A stretch of DNA of 64,000 bases from Akkermansiaceae bacterium (lineage in GTDB: Bacteria > Verrucomicrobiota > Verrucomicrobiia > Verrucomicrobiales > Akkermansiaceae). A model generated the notes under the pieces. The model had not been told where the DNA came from. It searched no databases and saw nothing but the letters and a program-made list of their open reading frames with translations. The position numbers and the translations under genes were made by a program. Where the stretch lies: contig CAJIZY010000005.1 of the NCBI GenBank assembly GCA_905181965.1, positions 140,539 to 204,538 on the forward strand. Direction: 5' to 3'. Below, in pieces: positions 8,705-19,282 of the stretch (positions within the stretch are counted from its first letter, which is position 1; each line of letters begins with the position of its first letter).

Positions 8705-11676
8705 TGTCTTGTCACGGCTTCATCCATGTTTAGCAAAGTGCTAGCGACCAGCATCCACGCGGTCTGATTGGGATCGCCGCTGTCTTGTGCTCCGGCAGCG
8801 GTGAGCAATTGCTGCGCTTTCTCAGTGTCCGATTCGAAAATCTGCTGATAGCGGGTCAGTGCGATGGACAGAATTTTCAGTTCTCTTGCAGTCGGTCCTC
8901 GGCCAAGAACACGCCGGGCGCCGTGGGTGATCCCCTTCTCCGCCGATCCTGCAGCCGCCATAAGATCGCCAAGCGCGCGCGCCGCTTCCAGGAACTGCGG
9001 GTCGTTCTGCAATACTAGCGCCTGCAACGGGGTGTTGGTGTTCAGCCTGCGCACCGTACAGGTCTCGCGGGAGGGCGCGTCGAATATTGCCATGCTCGGC
9101 GGGGGGGAGGTTCGTTTCCAGGCGGTATACATACTTCGACGGTAAAGTGCCCGGCCGCTACCAGGGAGGAATTTCTGGGAGGTGAATCCGGCCGGATAGC
9201 CGTAGTGACTAATCTCCGCCCACAGGCCATCCGGCTGGTAGGGATGGACGCTCGGGCCACCGAGGTCGCGATTAATCAAGCCCGCGGCCAAGAGCGCACT
9301 GTCGCGGACGAACTCGGCTCCAAGCCGGAAACGTGGTGCACGGGCTAACAGGCGATTGTAGGGATCTAATTCAAGAGAGTCGGGCGTCGCCTTTGATGAT
9401 TGAGCGTAGGTTTCGGACATCACGATCTGTTTTAAAGTGCGCCGCAGATCCCATCCGTGCTCGACAAAATCAGCCGCTAGCCAGTCGAGCAGTTCGGGGT
9501 GCGACGGATACTCGCCCTGCGCGCCGAAATCCTCAGCGGTTTTCACCAAGCCAGTGCCGAAGATCATCTGCCAATATCGGTTAACAATGACGCGCGAGGT
9601 CAACGGGTGCGCTGGGTCAACTAGCCATCTGGCGAGTTCCAGTCGGGTCTTCGCCTTGCCATCGGAACCATTCAGTAGAGGGAGGATCGCCGGCCCATCT
9701 GCAGTGACTTTCTCTCCGGGTTGGTCGTAGGCCCCACGGTCAAGGATATGGGTGTCGCGCGGTTTGTAGTCCATCACCATAACAGTGGCGCGACCCGATT
9801 GCGCGGTCTTACTCAGAACCTTTTCCTCAAGGTTGAGCTGGTGGATATAAATCTTGAACGGCCCGGAGACGGCAGCAAAAGCATCGTTGACTGTCTTCCA
9901 ATCAGCCTTGCTGCGTTTCAATTTCGGTTTTGAAAGAGCGAGATAAAGAGCCTTATTCCCCACGTCGCCAGGAGACCCCTTTTCTTGAATCTTTTTACCC
10001 CAAGGAGCACTGCCATACTGACCCAAGTCAGCCGCTGGTTTCCACTTGGCACCCACGATTTTCGCCGACCATGCCGAACTGCTCACAAAGTGTTTTACAG
10101 TGCCATCGTCAGCTCGCACCGCGAGGCTGACCAGTAAGCCTGCCGGGCTCGGGCCATCGTTGGTTGCGGAGATCTCAATGTGATTCTCTCCCTCTTTTAA
10201 ATTGGTGATCCGAACGACCTTCGGCTCCATCCAAAGCGACTTTTTCTCGATCGCTTGACCCCCGTTGATCTTGATCGTGCACGCGTCATCGCAGGTGAAA
10301 AGCAGCTGCGCCGCAGACGGCTCCCCCTCAAGTCGGAAGCGGTGCTCGAACAGCGCCTTCGCCGCCTGTTTATCGTCAGCGGCCCATATCCACGACGCCG
10401 AGCTGTGCGGAACACGTGGCAAATCTGCGGGCTTCGCTGCCTCTTTCGGCGACGGTGCGAGGGCCGGCAGGGTGCGCGCTTCCCATTCGTCGCGAATCCT
10501 CGCCATTGCCGGCTCGGGTGTGACGCGCAACCGATCGAGTTCGGCAATCCGTTGGCCTACGTCACGCTTGACCCGATCAGCGTCACAGATCGCCGATCCA
10601 GCTTCAATCAGCGGTGCGGTATTGGAATTTCGGCACGCCGACCGTCGATTCGTCGGCGTTGTTGAAGAAGGAGTAGAATTGATAGAATTCCTTTTGCGTG
10701 ATCGGATCGAACTTATGATCGTGGCACTGCGCACACTCCAAAGTGATCCCCAACCAGACCGTAGCGGTGGTATTAACACGGTCAAAAACCTGATTCACTC
10801 GATCGTCCCGCCCTCGTGCGTGTTCATGCTGTTGCGCAGGAAACCGGTGGCAACGCGCTGCTGCTCGGTGGCATTTGGTAAAAGATCGCCAGCAATCTGT
10901 TCGACCGCGAACTCGTCGAAGCGTTTGTTAGTGAGAAAAGCATGGAGCACCCAGTCGCGCCAGATCCACATGTCACGGTGGTCATCGATCGAGTAACCGT
11001 TGGTGTCCGCATAGCGCGCGCCGTCGAGCCAGTCGACCGCGAGCCGTTCAGCAGTCGCGGGCGACGCAAGCAGCCGGTCAACCACCCGCTCATATGCACC
11101 CGGTTTTTGATCGGCCAGGAAGGCATCAATCTCCTCAGGCGTCGGGGGTAATCCGGTTAAGTCCTGGGTGAGCCGGCGCAACAAAGTCTCCCGATTCGCG
11201 GGCGGTGCCGGCCGCAAGCCACTCCCCTCGAACTGCGCACGGATCAATGAATCGATCGAGGCTCCCTTTGGCGCAGCCACCGTTTGGAATGACCAGTGAC
11301 CTTCATACTCTCCACCCTGATCGATCCAACGCCCGAGGAGTTCGATCTGCTCCAGGGAGAGCCGGTGGTTCGAATCGGGCGGCGGCATGATTTCCTCCGG
11401 GTCCTTAGCGCTGACGCGTTTCCACAACTCGCTCGCTCCCCGGTCTCTGGGAACCAGTGCCTGACGATCCATTTTCTTGCCAATCCGCATCGTCGCTAAC
11501 TCGAATGAATGGAGTTGCAGCCCTGCCTTTGCATCGTGCGCGTCCGTCCCATGGCAGCCAAAGCAGTTATCCGAAAGGATCGGGCGGATGTCGCGGTTAA
11601 AGCTCAGCGGCACCTCATCCGCCGACAATGCGGAGGAAGCGAACAGCGCCAGGAAAATTCCTTTCAAGTGTTTCAC
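8701..11676 (-). CDS. PSCyt1-DUF1549-beta-sandwich-DUF1553 (PSD1) protein, frame broken twice
   Basis: The GTG at 11676 starts a signal peptide ([18 protein letters not shown]), followed by PSCyt1 ([10 protein letters not shown]) and DUF1549 ([18 protein letters not shown]). At 10795-10800 the frame ends after THEGGTIE and resumes one base back as [17 protein letters not shown], with the second heme motif [11 protein letters not shown]. Near 10605-10640 it shifts again into the long 3' part, which holds an inserted beta-sandwich (WIWAADD ... GQYGSAPWG) and DUF1553 ([20 protein letters not shown]). The inserted module also occurs in the neighbouring 11713-14697 protein. It overlaps the DUF1501 gene by ATGA. 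About 990 residues if repaired. The breaks may be sequencing indels; the first looks like a short deletion. Confidence 0.85.
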
Positions 11677-11712
11677 CGATTGGTTTCCTAACGGAGAGTT
11701 AAACCATTCAAC

Positions 11713-14697
11713 CTATTGCTTCTTCTTCCCACCTGAGAAGTATTGATGGTCTTTGTCTCCAGCAGAAAAGATATAGGCAACCAAGTCACTCAGTTCATCA
11801 GAGTTGAGCCCATTGATAAGCGAAGGTGGCATATGCGAGACTTCGTGGGGAGCTCTGCTCTTCACATCTGCGGCCTTGATTTGCACGTTGCTGTCCGCAG
11901 AAAAGGGGTTGGTCATGAGATGAAGCATCCCGTCATTTTCTTTGGCAATGCGGCCAATGGCAGTCGACCCGTCCTTCATGGTAAACCCAGTGCTGATGTA
12001 TTGATCAGAAATCACCTTGGATGGTTCAATGATGTTCTCCATCATGTCCCGTAAAGCGTAACGATTGGCGGAGCCAGTGAGATCCGGGCCGATCCCCATC
12101 CCCTCTCCAGCAAAGCGGTGGCACGAGGCACAGGCGGTAGCGTGGAAGAGGTTTTCTCCACTAGCGAAGTCTCGACCCTTCATATTCCCTTCAACCGCCG
12201 AGACCGCTTCTTTCACAGTCCATGAACGACCCGGACCTTTGGGAGTCTGAATTGCCCGAGCTGGCATCATGGATTTGGCGGAAGCGGCTTCGTATTTTTT
12301 CCGGGCTGCTTCATTCGTAACATTAACGAGCGCTTGCTTGCGGGAATTTTCGATGAAGGCCCCATAGCTGTTTCCTCCCTGCCAGGTTTTTGCTCGTGGG
12401 AACCATGAGAAATAGCTCGCATGGTCGGCGGCGCTCCAACCCTCTTTGATCGAGCGGAGTGAGAAGGCTAGGGCGAATTGTTGCACATTAGGGCGGAATT
12501 GTTCGGTCCGCTGAGCCGCTTTGGCATAATTATCATTTCGCTGCAGGACCTTGTCTTCGAGAATCTTCTCCTGAATGTCAGTGGCATTCATAACCAGCTG
12601 CACGGTCTTGGACACCGCGCCGGGAGCATTCAGATAGAGTAGAATCTGACTGAGTTCGCGATTCACGAAATTATCCTCATGTGGGTATAAACCATTCAAG
12701 GTGCCAATCACTGCGGCTGCATCAGCCGAGCTCGGTTTATCGAGTCGAGTGAAGGCCAATTGGTAAGCGCGCAGAGCGGCCAAAAACTGCTTCGCTTCCA
12801 TATTTTTGAAATCCAACTGATTCAATGCCGCGAGGATCTTAGGCTGTTGGTCTTTTGTGCCCATGCGTGCCAGCGCAGTGGAAAGTTCGATCACGCCCCA
12901 GGGAGATTTCTCCTTGGTGAGATGCTGTTGCCACTTTGTTGCCGGCTGTTTCTCGAGAGCCACACGCGCCGCATATCGGATGAACCGATCTTGGTGTTTC
13001 AGGTATGGCAGCGCTTTGGCAATCGCCTCTTCACCAACTCCGACCTCATGAAGAGTTTCAATTTTACGACGAAGGGTGAGATCCGTATCGACCGCACCAG
13101 CTTTCACCCGAGCAGTTGATTCGTCACCCACGTAAGTGAGCTTATAGAGAGCCGAAGTGGTCCGGCGTCCACCAACCATAAAGTACATATCGCCATCTGG
13201 ATGAATGGTGACATCGGTTAAAGGAAGAGGTTTTCCGGAGACAAATTCTTCCTTGGTCGCTTTGTAGGTCGCCCCATCTTGTTCAAGATGGATCGCGTAC
13301 ATGGTTCCATAGGTCCAGTCATTGATGAAAATGGCTTTTTGGTATTTCGCCGGGAAGCTGGCTCCCAGTCCGTTGCTAACTCCGGTAGGGCTGCCAGGTC
13401 CAATGTCGATGGTCGCTGGCAAGGTGTCGGTGTAATAGTCCGGCCATTTTCCGGTGCCATGGCGCCAGCCCCAGTCCACGCCAGAAACGACATGATTCAC
13501 GCGTGTCGGACGATACCAGGGGGAGCCGATGTCGTATTCCATATCCGCATCAAACGCGAAGAGTTCACCATCCAGATTAAAGGCAGCATCAAATTCATTG
13601 CGGAAACCGTGGCAGATCATTTCCTGCGTTTTGCCATCGGGACTGACCTTCATGATGAAACCGCCAGGAGCCATCCGCCCGTTGTTGTGACCCCGTCCGT
13701 CGGGCATGCGCGGAAGAATATGATCTTCTTTCCAGGCTTTTGCCATCCGGTATGAAGTCACCGAGGGTGGCATGTCCGTGTTATTACCTCCCACCATGTA
13801 AATCGATTTTTTATCCGGGCTCAGCACCAGGCTATGTGATCCGTGTTCGCCCTTGGCTACCAGCGGGATGAGATATTCTTCTTTGTCATACTGGTCGTCG
13901 CCGTTGGTATCCCGCAAGCGGTAGAGGCCACGCTTGCCTTCGCCAACCATGATGTAGAGGCTGTCGAAAGCATAGAGCGCACCATGACCGCCGCTCACAT
14001 TAACCTTGAGCCTTTCGACCGAAACTTTCGGGTTCAGGGTGACCCGGTAAATTCCGCCATATTGGTCCGTTGTGATGAGCCGCCCCTTGGGATCGACCGT
14101 CATTCCCACCCATGACCCCTGCGAGGCTTTATTTACATCGTAAATCTTCTCCGCCTTGAAACCTGGTAAGGTGGTCACCGGAATAGACTTAGGCGAATTC
14201 GTGGCTTTGGCAATTTGGCCAGGGCCTGCCGCTTGATTGAAAACATTCCCCCAGGGTTCTGCTCCATACTTCTTCAGCTCAACGGCCTGGTGCCATTCGC
14301 CCTCATGCGACTGCGCCATCCAGTTCTTATTGGTGACCAACTTTTGCTTTCCAGCCTTCAGCGACATGATGAAACCGGCCATCGAACCTTCATTATCAGC
14401 CTCTACGAGCACGTAATTCTTTCCAGCCTGAAGAAACTTCGCAACATCCATCCTGACTGGCGTCTCCCAATTTTTAGAAGCGGTGACTTTTTTACCATTG
14501 ATGCTGAGTTTAAAGGAATTGTCACAAGTGATAATCAAGGGAGCCTTGGCCGGCTTGGCCTTAAGCGTCAGAGTTGTTTTAAAGTTCGCCTCTTCGCTTG
14601 CGATGGTGCCGGCCTTCCAAATCCACATGGGATCGGCAGCAAAGGCCTTCAGGCACAAAAAGCTCAAAATGGTGAGGTGAATCAGGTGATGTTTCAT
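11713..14697 (-). CDS. PVC-type heme-binding propeller/HEAT/cytochrome c protein
   Basis: 994 residues from ATG 14697 (MKHHLIHLTILSFLCLKAFA signal); upstream in-frame codons carry no signal and were not used. Order: a beta-sandwich at about 20-150 (PMWIWKAGT ... KKYGAEPWG); a propeller of the PVC membrane-bound-dehydrogenase type at about 180-530 (FRNEFDAAFNLDGELFAFDAD, GVDWGWRHGTGKWPDYY); alpha-helical HEAT-like repeats at about 550-800; and a C-terminal cytochrome c domain at about 840-990 with CASCH, followed by GIGPDLTG and a likely distal Met. These proteins are exported and probably handle electrons and perhaps oxidise a sugar or alcohol, but no substrate is known. It is the first gene of the unit continued by PSD1 (36 bases downstream) and DUF1501. 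Confidence 0.88.
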   Translation of the reverse strand: MKHHLIHLTILSFLCLKAFAADPMWIWKAGTIASEEANFKTTLTLKAKPAKAPLIITCDNSFKLSINGKKVTASKNWETPVRMDVAKFLQAGKNYVLVEADNEGSMAGFIMSLKAGKQKLVTNKNWMAQSHEGEWHQAVELKKYGAEPWGNVFNQAAGPGQIAKATNSPKSIPVTTLPGFKAEKIYDVNKASQGSWVGMTVDPKGRLITTDQYGGIYRVTLNPKVSVERLKVNVSGGHGALYAFDSLYIMVGEGKRGLYRLRDTNGDDQYDKEEYLIPLVAKGEHGSHSLVLSPDKKSIYMVGGNNTDMPPSVTSYRMAKAWKEDHILPRMPDGRGHNNGRMAPGGFIMKVSPDGKTQEMICHGFRNEFDAAFNLDGELFAFDADMEYDIGSPWYRPTRVNHVVSGVDWGWRHGTGKWPDYYTDTLPATIDIGPGSPTGVSNGLGASFPAKYQKAIFINDWTYGTMYAIHLEQDGATYKATKEEFVSGKPLPLTDVTIHPDGDMYFMVGGRRTTSALYKLTYVGDESTARVKAGAVDTDLTLRRKIETLHEVGVGEEAIAKALPYLKHQDRFIRYAARVALEKQPATKWQQHLTKEKSPWGVIELSTALARMGTKDQQPKILAALNQLDFKNMEAKQFLAALRAYQLAFTRLDKPSSADAAAVIGTLNGLYPHEDNFVNRELSQILLYLNAPGAVSKTVQLVMNATDIQEKILEDKVLQRNDNYAKAAQRTEQFRPNVQQFALAFSLRSIKEGWSAADHASYFSWFPRAKTWQGGNSYGAFIENSRKQALVNVTNEAARKKYEAASAKSMMPARAIQTPKGPGRSWTVKEAVSAVEGNMKGRDFASGENLFHATACASCHRFAGEGMGIGPDLTGSANRYALRDMMENIIEPSKVISDQYISTGFTMKDGSTAIGRIAKENDGMLHLMTNPFSADSNVQIKAADVKSRAPHEVSHMPPSLINGLNSDELSDLVAYIFSAGDKDHQYFSGGKKKQ

Positions 14698-14775
14698 TAG
14701 GTATTTACTACGGTAATTTTGATGTGAGCTTTCCAGATTTTTTTCCCACACGGACTTCTAAGACTCTGATGTCAG

Positions 14776-14820
14776 AGAGCAAGAAGAGCAAGAAGAGCAA
14801 GAAGAGCAAGAAGAGCAAGA
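14776..14820. repeat. Five perfect tandem copies of a 9-bp unit
   Basis: AGAGCAAGA is repeated five times without a mismatch, between the divergent starts of the genes at 14697 and 14920. The unit is a multiple of three bases but lies in no convincing gene. Copy number at such a tract can change by slippage and could alter promoter spacing for either neighbour. Confidence 0.85.
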
Positions 14821-14919
14821 TGGTTAATTGACCCTAAGAAATATCCGTACATTTTAATTCGTCGTTTATACAAGAAAATTACCAGACCACCTTTCATTCT
14901 TATGCCAGTATCCGCCATC

Positions 14920-17778
14920 ATGAAAACGCTTTTGGCCGTCATCACTTCAACTTTGCTGGTCTCGATCGCTTGCGGTGAACCACCGGTGGATTTCAACCGG
15001 GACATCCGGCCAATCCTCTCGGCGAACTGCTTCGCCTGTCATGGACCGGACAAGGAAGCCCGCGAAGGTGATCTCCGACTTGATACCGCAAAGGGGGCTA
15101 GGAAAATGCTAGGACCGGTAGAGGATAGCGAGTTGGTCTATCGGATTGAGACCGACGATGAAGATGATCTCATGCCGCCAGAGGACACAGGGCATGTTCT
15201 CACCGAGGCTCAGAAAAAACTGCTGCGGGCCTGGGTCGCTTCAGGAGGGGAATACGATACGCACTGGTCCTTTGAACCGCCCTTTAAGATGGCCGTGCCA
15301 GAGGGAAAGCATCCCATTGATCATTTTGTTGGTGAGCAACTGAAGAAGGCGACCGGGCTTGCGCCTGCAGCCGAGGCGGATCGTTACGCGTTGATCCGCC
15401 GGGTCTCGCTCGACCTCACTGGTTTGCCTCCGACGATTGAGGACGCAGATGCCTTTGTGAAGTCGGGCGATTTCGAAGCAGTGGTTGCTCGCTTGTTAGG
15501 GGCTGAAGATTTCGGTGAACATTGGGCACGAATGTGGCTCGACTTGGCGCGTTTTGCGGACACGAAAGGTTACGAGAAAGATCGTCACCGCGACATGTGG
15601 CGCTTCCGCGATTGGGTGATCGAGGCACTCAACCGCGACCTGCCCTACGACCAGTTCACGATCGAACAACTCGCTGGCGACCTCTTATCCAAGCCCACGA
15701 CCGAGCAGATTCTGGCAACCGCTTTCCACCGCAACACGATGGAAAATGACGAGGGAGGTACAGACGATGAGGAGTTCCGCGTCGCTGCCGTCAAGGACCG
15801 AGCGGACACCACAATGCAGGTTTGGATGGGGCTCACAATGGGCTGTGCCAAGTGTCACTCTCACAAGTATGATCCGATCAGTATCGGAGATTACTACTCG
15901 TTCTACAGCTTCTTCAACCAAACCGAGGATGCCGACCGACCTGCGCCCGTCATGCCAACTCCCACGGCCGAGCAAAGCGAACAAGTCGCAAAGTTCGAAG
16001 CGGAAATTAAGGCGCTCGATCAAAAGCTAAAGGCAAAGCCAGCAGGCTACGCAGAGGCTTTTTCCAAATGGAAAGCGGCCTTTAAAAAGACGCCGCCCTG
16101 GCAACCGTTAAAGCTGGCCGGGATGGAGTCCAAACAGGGCGTAAAGCTCACTCAAGCGAAAGACGGGACGCTTAAGGTCCGCTCGGAAAATCCGGAGAAA
16201 GACACCTGGACCCTGACCCTTAATCTGCCAGCGGGGGAAACCTTGACCGCCTTGCGCATTGACGCGCTGCCAAAAAAAGCGGGCGGGAAGTGGCCAGACA
16301 AGAACGTGGCCTTGCGTGAGCTCACAGCAGAGTTTCTCGCCCCGGGCGCCAAACCCGTGAAGCTCAAACTTGCCAACCCGCGCGCTGATTTTTCGCAACG
16401 CGGCTGGGAAGTCGCCAGGGCGATTGATGGCAAGCCTAAAGCAGGCTGGGCATTCTCTCCCAAGGCTGCCGAGCCGCACGTTGCAGTGTTCGATTTTGCC
16501 AAGCCGATCTCGGGCGGGCAACTACGCCTGACTTTGGACATGGAATACGGCCTCGGGCTGATTTTCGAATCATTCCGCTTGTCAGTAAGCACCCATCCAG
16601 CGAAGTGGCTGACGGCGAATGTCGATCCGACCGCGGGTCTGGAAAAAATGTTTACCGAACAAGTCTACGGGCCAACGCGCGAACTGAAGGCGAAATTAGA
16701 GACAACGCAGAAAGCGCTCAAGGGTGTGCAATCGAGGATTTCCAAAACCGCGATCATGCGAGAGCTCGCTGGAGAGAAGCGTCGCAAAACTCGTATTCAC
16801 AATCGCGGTAATTTTCTCGATCAGGGCGACACGGTCGAAGCGGGTGTCCCAGAAGTCTTCGGCAAGTTGCCCGGCGAATCGCCAGCGAATAGATTGGGCG
16901 TTGCGCAGTGGCTGATGCAGCCGGAAAACCCACTCACCGCGCGAGTCATGGTGAACCGGGTTTGGGCGCGGCTTTTCGGCATCGGAATCGTCGAGACCGA
17001 GGAGGATTTCGGCTCACAAGGAGCGGTGCCATCGCATCCCGAATTACTCGATTGGCTGGCGGTGGACTACCGCGTGAAGGGATGGTCGCTCAAACAACTG
17101 CTGAAGACTATCGTGATGTCCAGGACCTACCGGCAAAGCGCGGTGGTGACGCCCGAAAGACATGCGGCGGACCCACGCAATCGGCTCCTCAGCCGAGGGT
17201 CGCGCTTTCGTCTCTCAGCGGAAATGGTGCGTGATCAATCACTCGCCGCGTCCGGTTTGTTGACGCGTAAACTCGGTGGCCCATCAGTGATGCCACCGCA
17301 ACCAGACGGCGTTTGGAAGTCAACCTACAGCGGTGAGCGATGGAAAAACGCAACCGGACCGGACCGCTACCGGCGCGGGCTTTACACCTACGCCAAGCGC
17401 ACCAGCCCACATCCGGCAATGCTCTCCTTTGATGCCGGCAGCGGCGAAGTTTGCCAAATCCGCCGGGTCCGCACCAATACGCCCTTGCAAGCACTCGTGA
17501 CCCTAAACGACACAGCCTTCATCGAAGCAGCCGGTGCCTTGGCAAAGCGGATGACCAACATCGAACACGGTTTCCGGCTTGTCCTAACACGCCTGCCGAC
17601 CGCGGAGGAAGCGAAACGACTGAACGCGCTTTACGAGACGATGAAAGCCGACTTCGCATCGAAACCGGAGGAGGCTCAGGCACTGCTTCAGTCCGCCGGA
17701 CTCAAAGAAGGCGACGCGGCCCGGGTGTGCGTGGCGAGCGTCATTCTCAACCTTGATGAAACTTTGATGAAACCATGA
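14920..17778 (+). CDS. PSCyt1-DUF1549-DUF1553 (PSD1) protein, intact
   Basis: 952 residues from ATG 14920 (MKTLLAVITSTLLVSIACG signal, possibly a lipoprotein-type Cys at the end); an ATG six codons upstream is the alternative. PSCyt1 contains CFACHGPDKEAREGDLRLDT; DUF1549 has [15 protein letters not shown] and WLDLARFADTKGYEKD; the second heme motif is CAKCHSHKYDP near residue 308. A beta-sandwich with discoidin-like features lies at about 400-560, then DUF1553 (NRLGVAQWLMQPENPLTAR; RGLYTYAKRTSPHPAMLSFDA). This is the only PSD1 of the first three that reads through in one frame, so it serves as the reference for locating the breaks in the others. It overlaps the DUF1501 start by ATGA. Confidence 0.93.
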   Translation: MKTLLAVITSTLLVSIACGEPPVDFNRDIRPILSANCFACHGPDKEAREGDLRLDTAKGARKMLGPVEDSELVYRIETDDEDDLMPPEDTGHVLTEAQKKLLRAWVASGGEYDTHWSFEPPFKMAVPEGKHPIDHFVGEQLKKATGLAPAAEADRYALIRRVSLDLTGLPPTIEDADAFVKSGDFEAVVARLLGAEDFGEHWARMWLDLARFADTKGYEKDRHRDMWRFRDWVIEALNRDLPYDQFTIEQLAGDLLSKPTTEQILATAFHRNTMENDEGGTDDEEFRVAAVKDRADTTMQVWMGLTMGCAKCHSHKYDPISIGDYYSFYSFFNQTEDADRPAPVMPTPTAEQSEQVAKFEAEIKALDQKLKAKPAGYAEAFSKWKAAFKKTPPWQPLKLAGMESKQGVKLTQAKDGTLKVRSENPEKDTWTLTLNLPAGETLTALRIDALPKKAGGKWPDKNVALRELTAEFLAPGAKPVKLKLANPRADFSQRGWEVARAIDGKPKAGWAFSPKAAEPHVAVFDFAKPISGGQLRLTLDMEYGLGLIFESFRLSVSTHPAKWLTANVDPTAGLEKMFTEQVYGPTRELKAKLETTQKALKGVQSRISKTAIMRELAGEKRRKTRIHNRGNFLDQGDTVEAGVPEVFGKLPGESPANRLGVAQWLMQPENPLTARVMVNRVWARLFGIGIVETEEDFGSQGAVPSHPELLDWLAVDYRVKGWSLKQLLKTIVMSRTYRQSAVVTPERHAADPRNRLLSRGSRFRLSAEMVRDQSLAASGLLTRKLGGPSVMPPQPDGVWKSTYSGERWKNATGPDRYRRGLYTYAKRTSPHPAMLSFDAGSGEVCQIRRVRTNTPLQALVTLNDTAFIEAAGALAKRMTNIEHGFRLVLTRLPTAEEAKRLNALYETMKADFASKPEEAQALLQSAGLKEGDAARVCVASVILNLDETLMKP

Positions 17779-19271
17779 ACCTCAAACTCGAACAACTTCG
17801 CGCAAATACGCGGCGCCACTTCTTCAAGCAATCCGGTCTCGGCTTCGGTGCGATTGCCCTGCAGCAATTGTTGTCGGCTGAGACAGCAGCAGCCGCGAAG
17901 CCGCGGTTCCGCATTCCGGCCAAGGCCAAGTCGATCATCTACCTGCACATGGCGGGCTCGCCATCACAAATTGATTTGTTTGAGAACAAGCCGGCCCTAA
18001 CCAAGTATCACGGCAAGGTTTGCCCGGACGAGTATCTCGAAGGAAAACGCTTCGCCTTTATCAAGGGGAAGCCAAAGATGATGGGTCCTGTATTCGACTA
18101 CGCCCAGCATGGCGAGAGTGGCCAGTGGATCAGCAGTCTCCTTCCCGGTCTCAGTTCCGTGATTGATGATGTCTGTGTCATCCGCTCGATGCACACCGAA
18201 CAGTTCAACCACTCGCCCGCGCAGCTTCTTTTGCAAACCGGAAGCCAACTCCTTGGTTCACCATCGATGGGATCGTGGGTGACCTACGGACTCGGCAGCG
18301 AGAACCAGAACCTACCCGGGTTTGTGGTGCTCGCCTCAGGCGGTAAAACGCCAAGTGCCGGCAAATCCTTGTGGGGTTCGGGATTCCTGCCGACCGTTTA
18401 TCAGGGTGTGCAGTGCCGCACTGATGGCGGCGATCCTATCCTGTATCTTTCGGACCCGAAGGGCATGAGTCGTCAAATGCGCCGCAAAACACTCGACGCC
18501 CTCAACGACTTAAACGAACTCCAGCACCAACAAATCGGCGACCCGGAAACCCTCACTCGCATCTCGCAGTATGAGTTGGCTTTCCGCATGCAAATGTCGG
18601 TCCCGGAGGTGATGGACATCAGCAAGGAACCAAAGCACATCTTGGATCTTTACGGTGCGCAACCGGGCCACGTTTCTGCCGCCGAAACCGCTGCCGACCC
18701 ACGCCAGATTTACAAGGGCGACGATCCAACCTTCGCCAACAACTGCCTCCTAGCACGGCGACTGGTCGAAAACGGAGTGCGCTTCGTGCAGCTCTACGAT
18801 TGGGGTTGGGATCACCACGGTTCGTCACTGGGCGAATCAATCGATGAAACTTTGCCGATCAAATGTCAGCAAATCGACAAGGCCATCGCGGGCCTCATCA
18901 AAGACCTGAAACAGCGTGGTCTGTTCGATGAAACACTCATCGTCTGGGGCGGCGAGTTTGGACGCACCCCGATGATGCAGAACAACGTGCGCAACGAATT
19001 GAAAAAAGGATTCTACGGCCGCGACCACCACCCGCACGCCTTCACGATGTGGATGGCGGGAGCCGGGGTAAAGCCAGGTGCCTACGGCTCGACAGACGAC
19101 ATTGGTTACTACATCGCGGAAGACAAAGTGGGGATCCGTGATTTACAATCCACGATCCTGCACCAGCTCGGACTTGATCCACATCGCTTCAGCTTTTCCT
19201 ATCAGGGACTTGACCAACGTCTCATTGGACCAACCACCGACGGGAAAGTGATCAGCGATATCCTTACCTAA
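17775..19271 (+). CDS. DUF1501 family exported protein
   Basis: 498 residues, starting inside the stop of the PSD1 gene (ATGA). RR-type signal TRRHFFKQSGLGFGAIAL at the N-terminus; HMAGSPSQIDLFENKP near residue 56; [14 protein letters not shown] near 390; GRDHHPHAFTMWMAGAG near 413; the C-terminal block RDLQSTILHQLGLDPHRFSF. It is slightly longer than its paralogues because of insertions near residue 300 (between the alpha/beta core strands). It ends 12 bases from the convergent SGNH esterase gene. Confidence 0.93.
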   Translation: MNLKLEQLRANTRRHFFKQSGLGFGAIALQQLLSAETAAAAKPRFRIPAKAKSIIYLHMAGSPSQIDLFENKPALTKYHGKVCPDEYLEGKRFAFIKGKPKMMGPVFDYAQHGESGQWISSLLPGLSSVIDDVCVIRSMHTEQFNHSPAQLLLQTGSQLLGSPSMGSWVTYGLGSENQNLPGFVVLASGGKTPSAGKSLWGSGFLPTVYQGVQCRTDGGDPILYLSDPKGMSRQMRRKTLDALNDLNELQHQQIGDPETLTRISQYELAFRMQMSVPEVMDISKEPKHILDLYGAQPGHVSAAETAADPRQIYKGDDPTFANNCLLARRLVENGVRFVQLYDWGWDHHGSSLGESIDETLPIKCQQIDKAIAGLIKDLKQRGLFDETLIVWGGEFGRTPMMQNNVRNELKKGFYGRDHHPHAFTMWMAGAGVKPGAYGSTDDIGYYIAEDKVGIRDLQSTILHQLGLDPHRFSFSYQGLDQRLIGPTTDGKVISDILT

Positions 19272-19282
19272 GCTTGGTCGTT

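Noticed and set aside
14776..14820. Short direct repeats as a CRISPR array
   Set aside because: The 9-bp units are contiguous, without spacers, and no cas gene is in the window.
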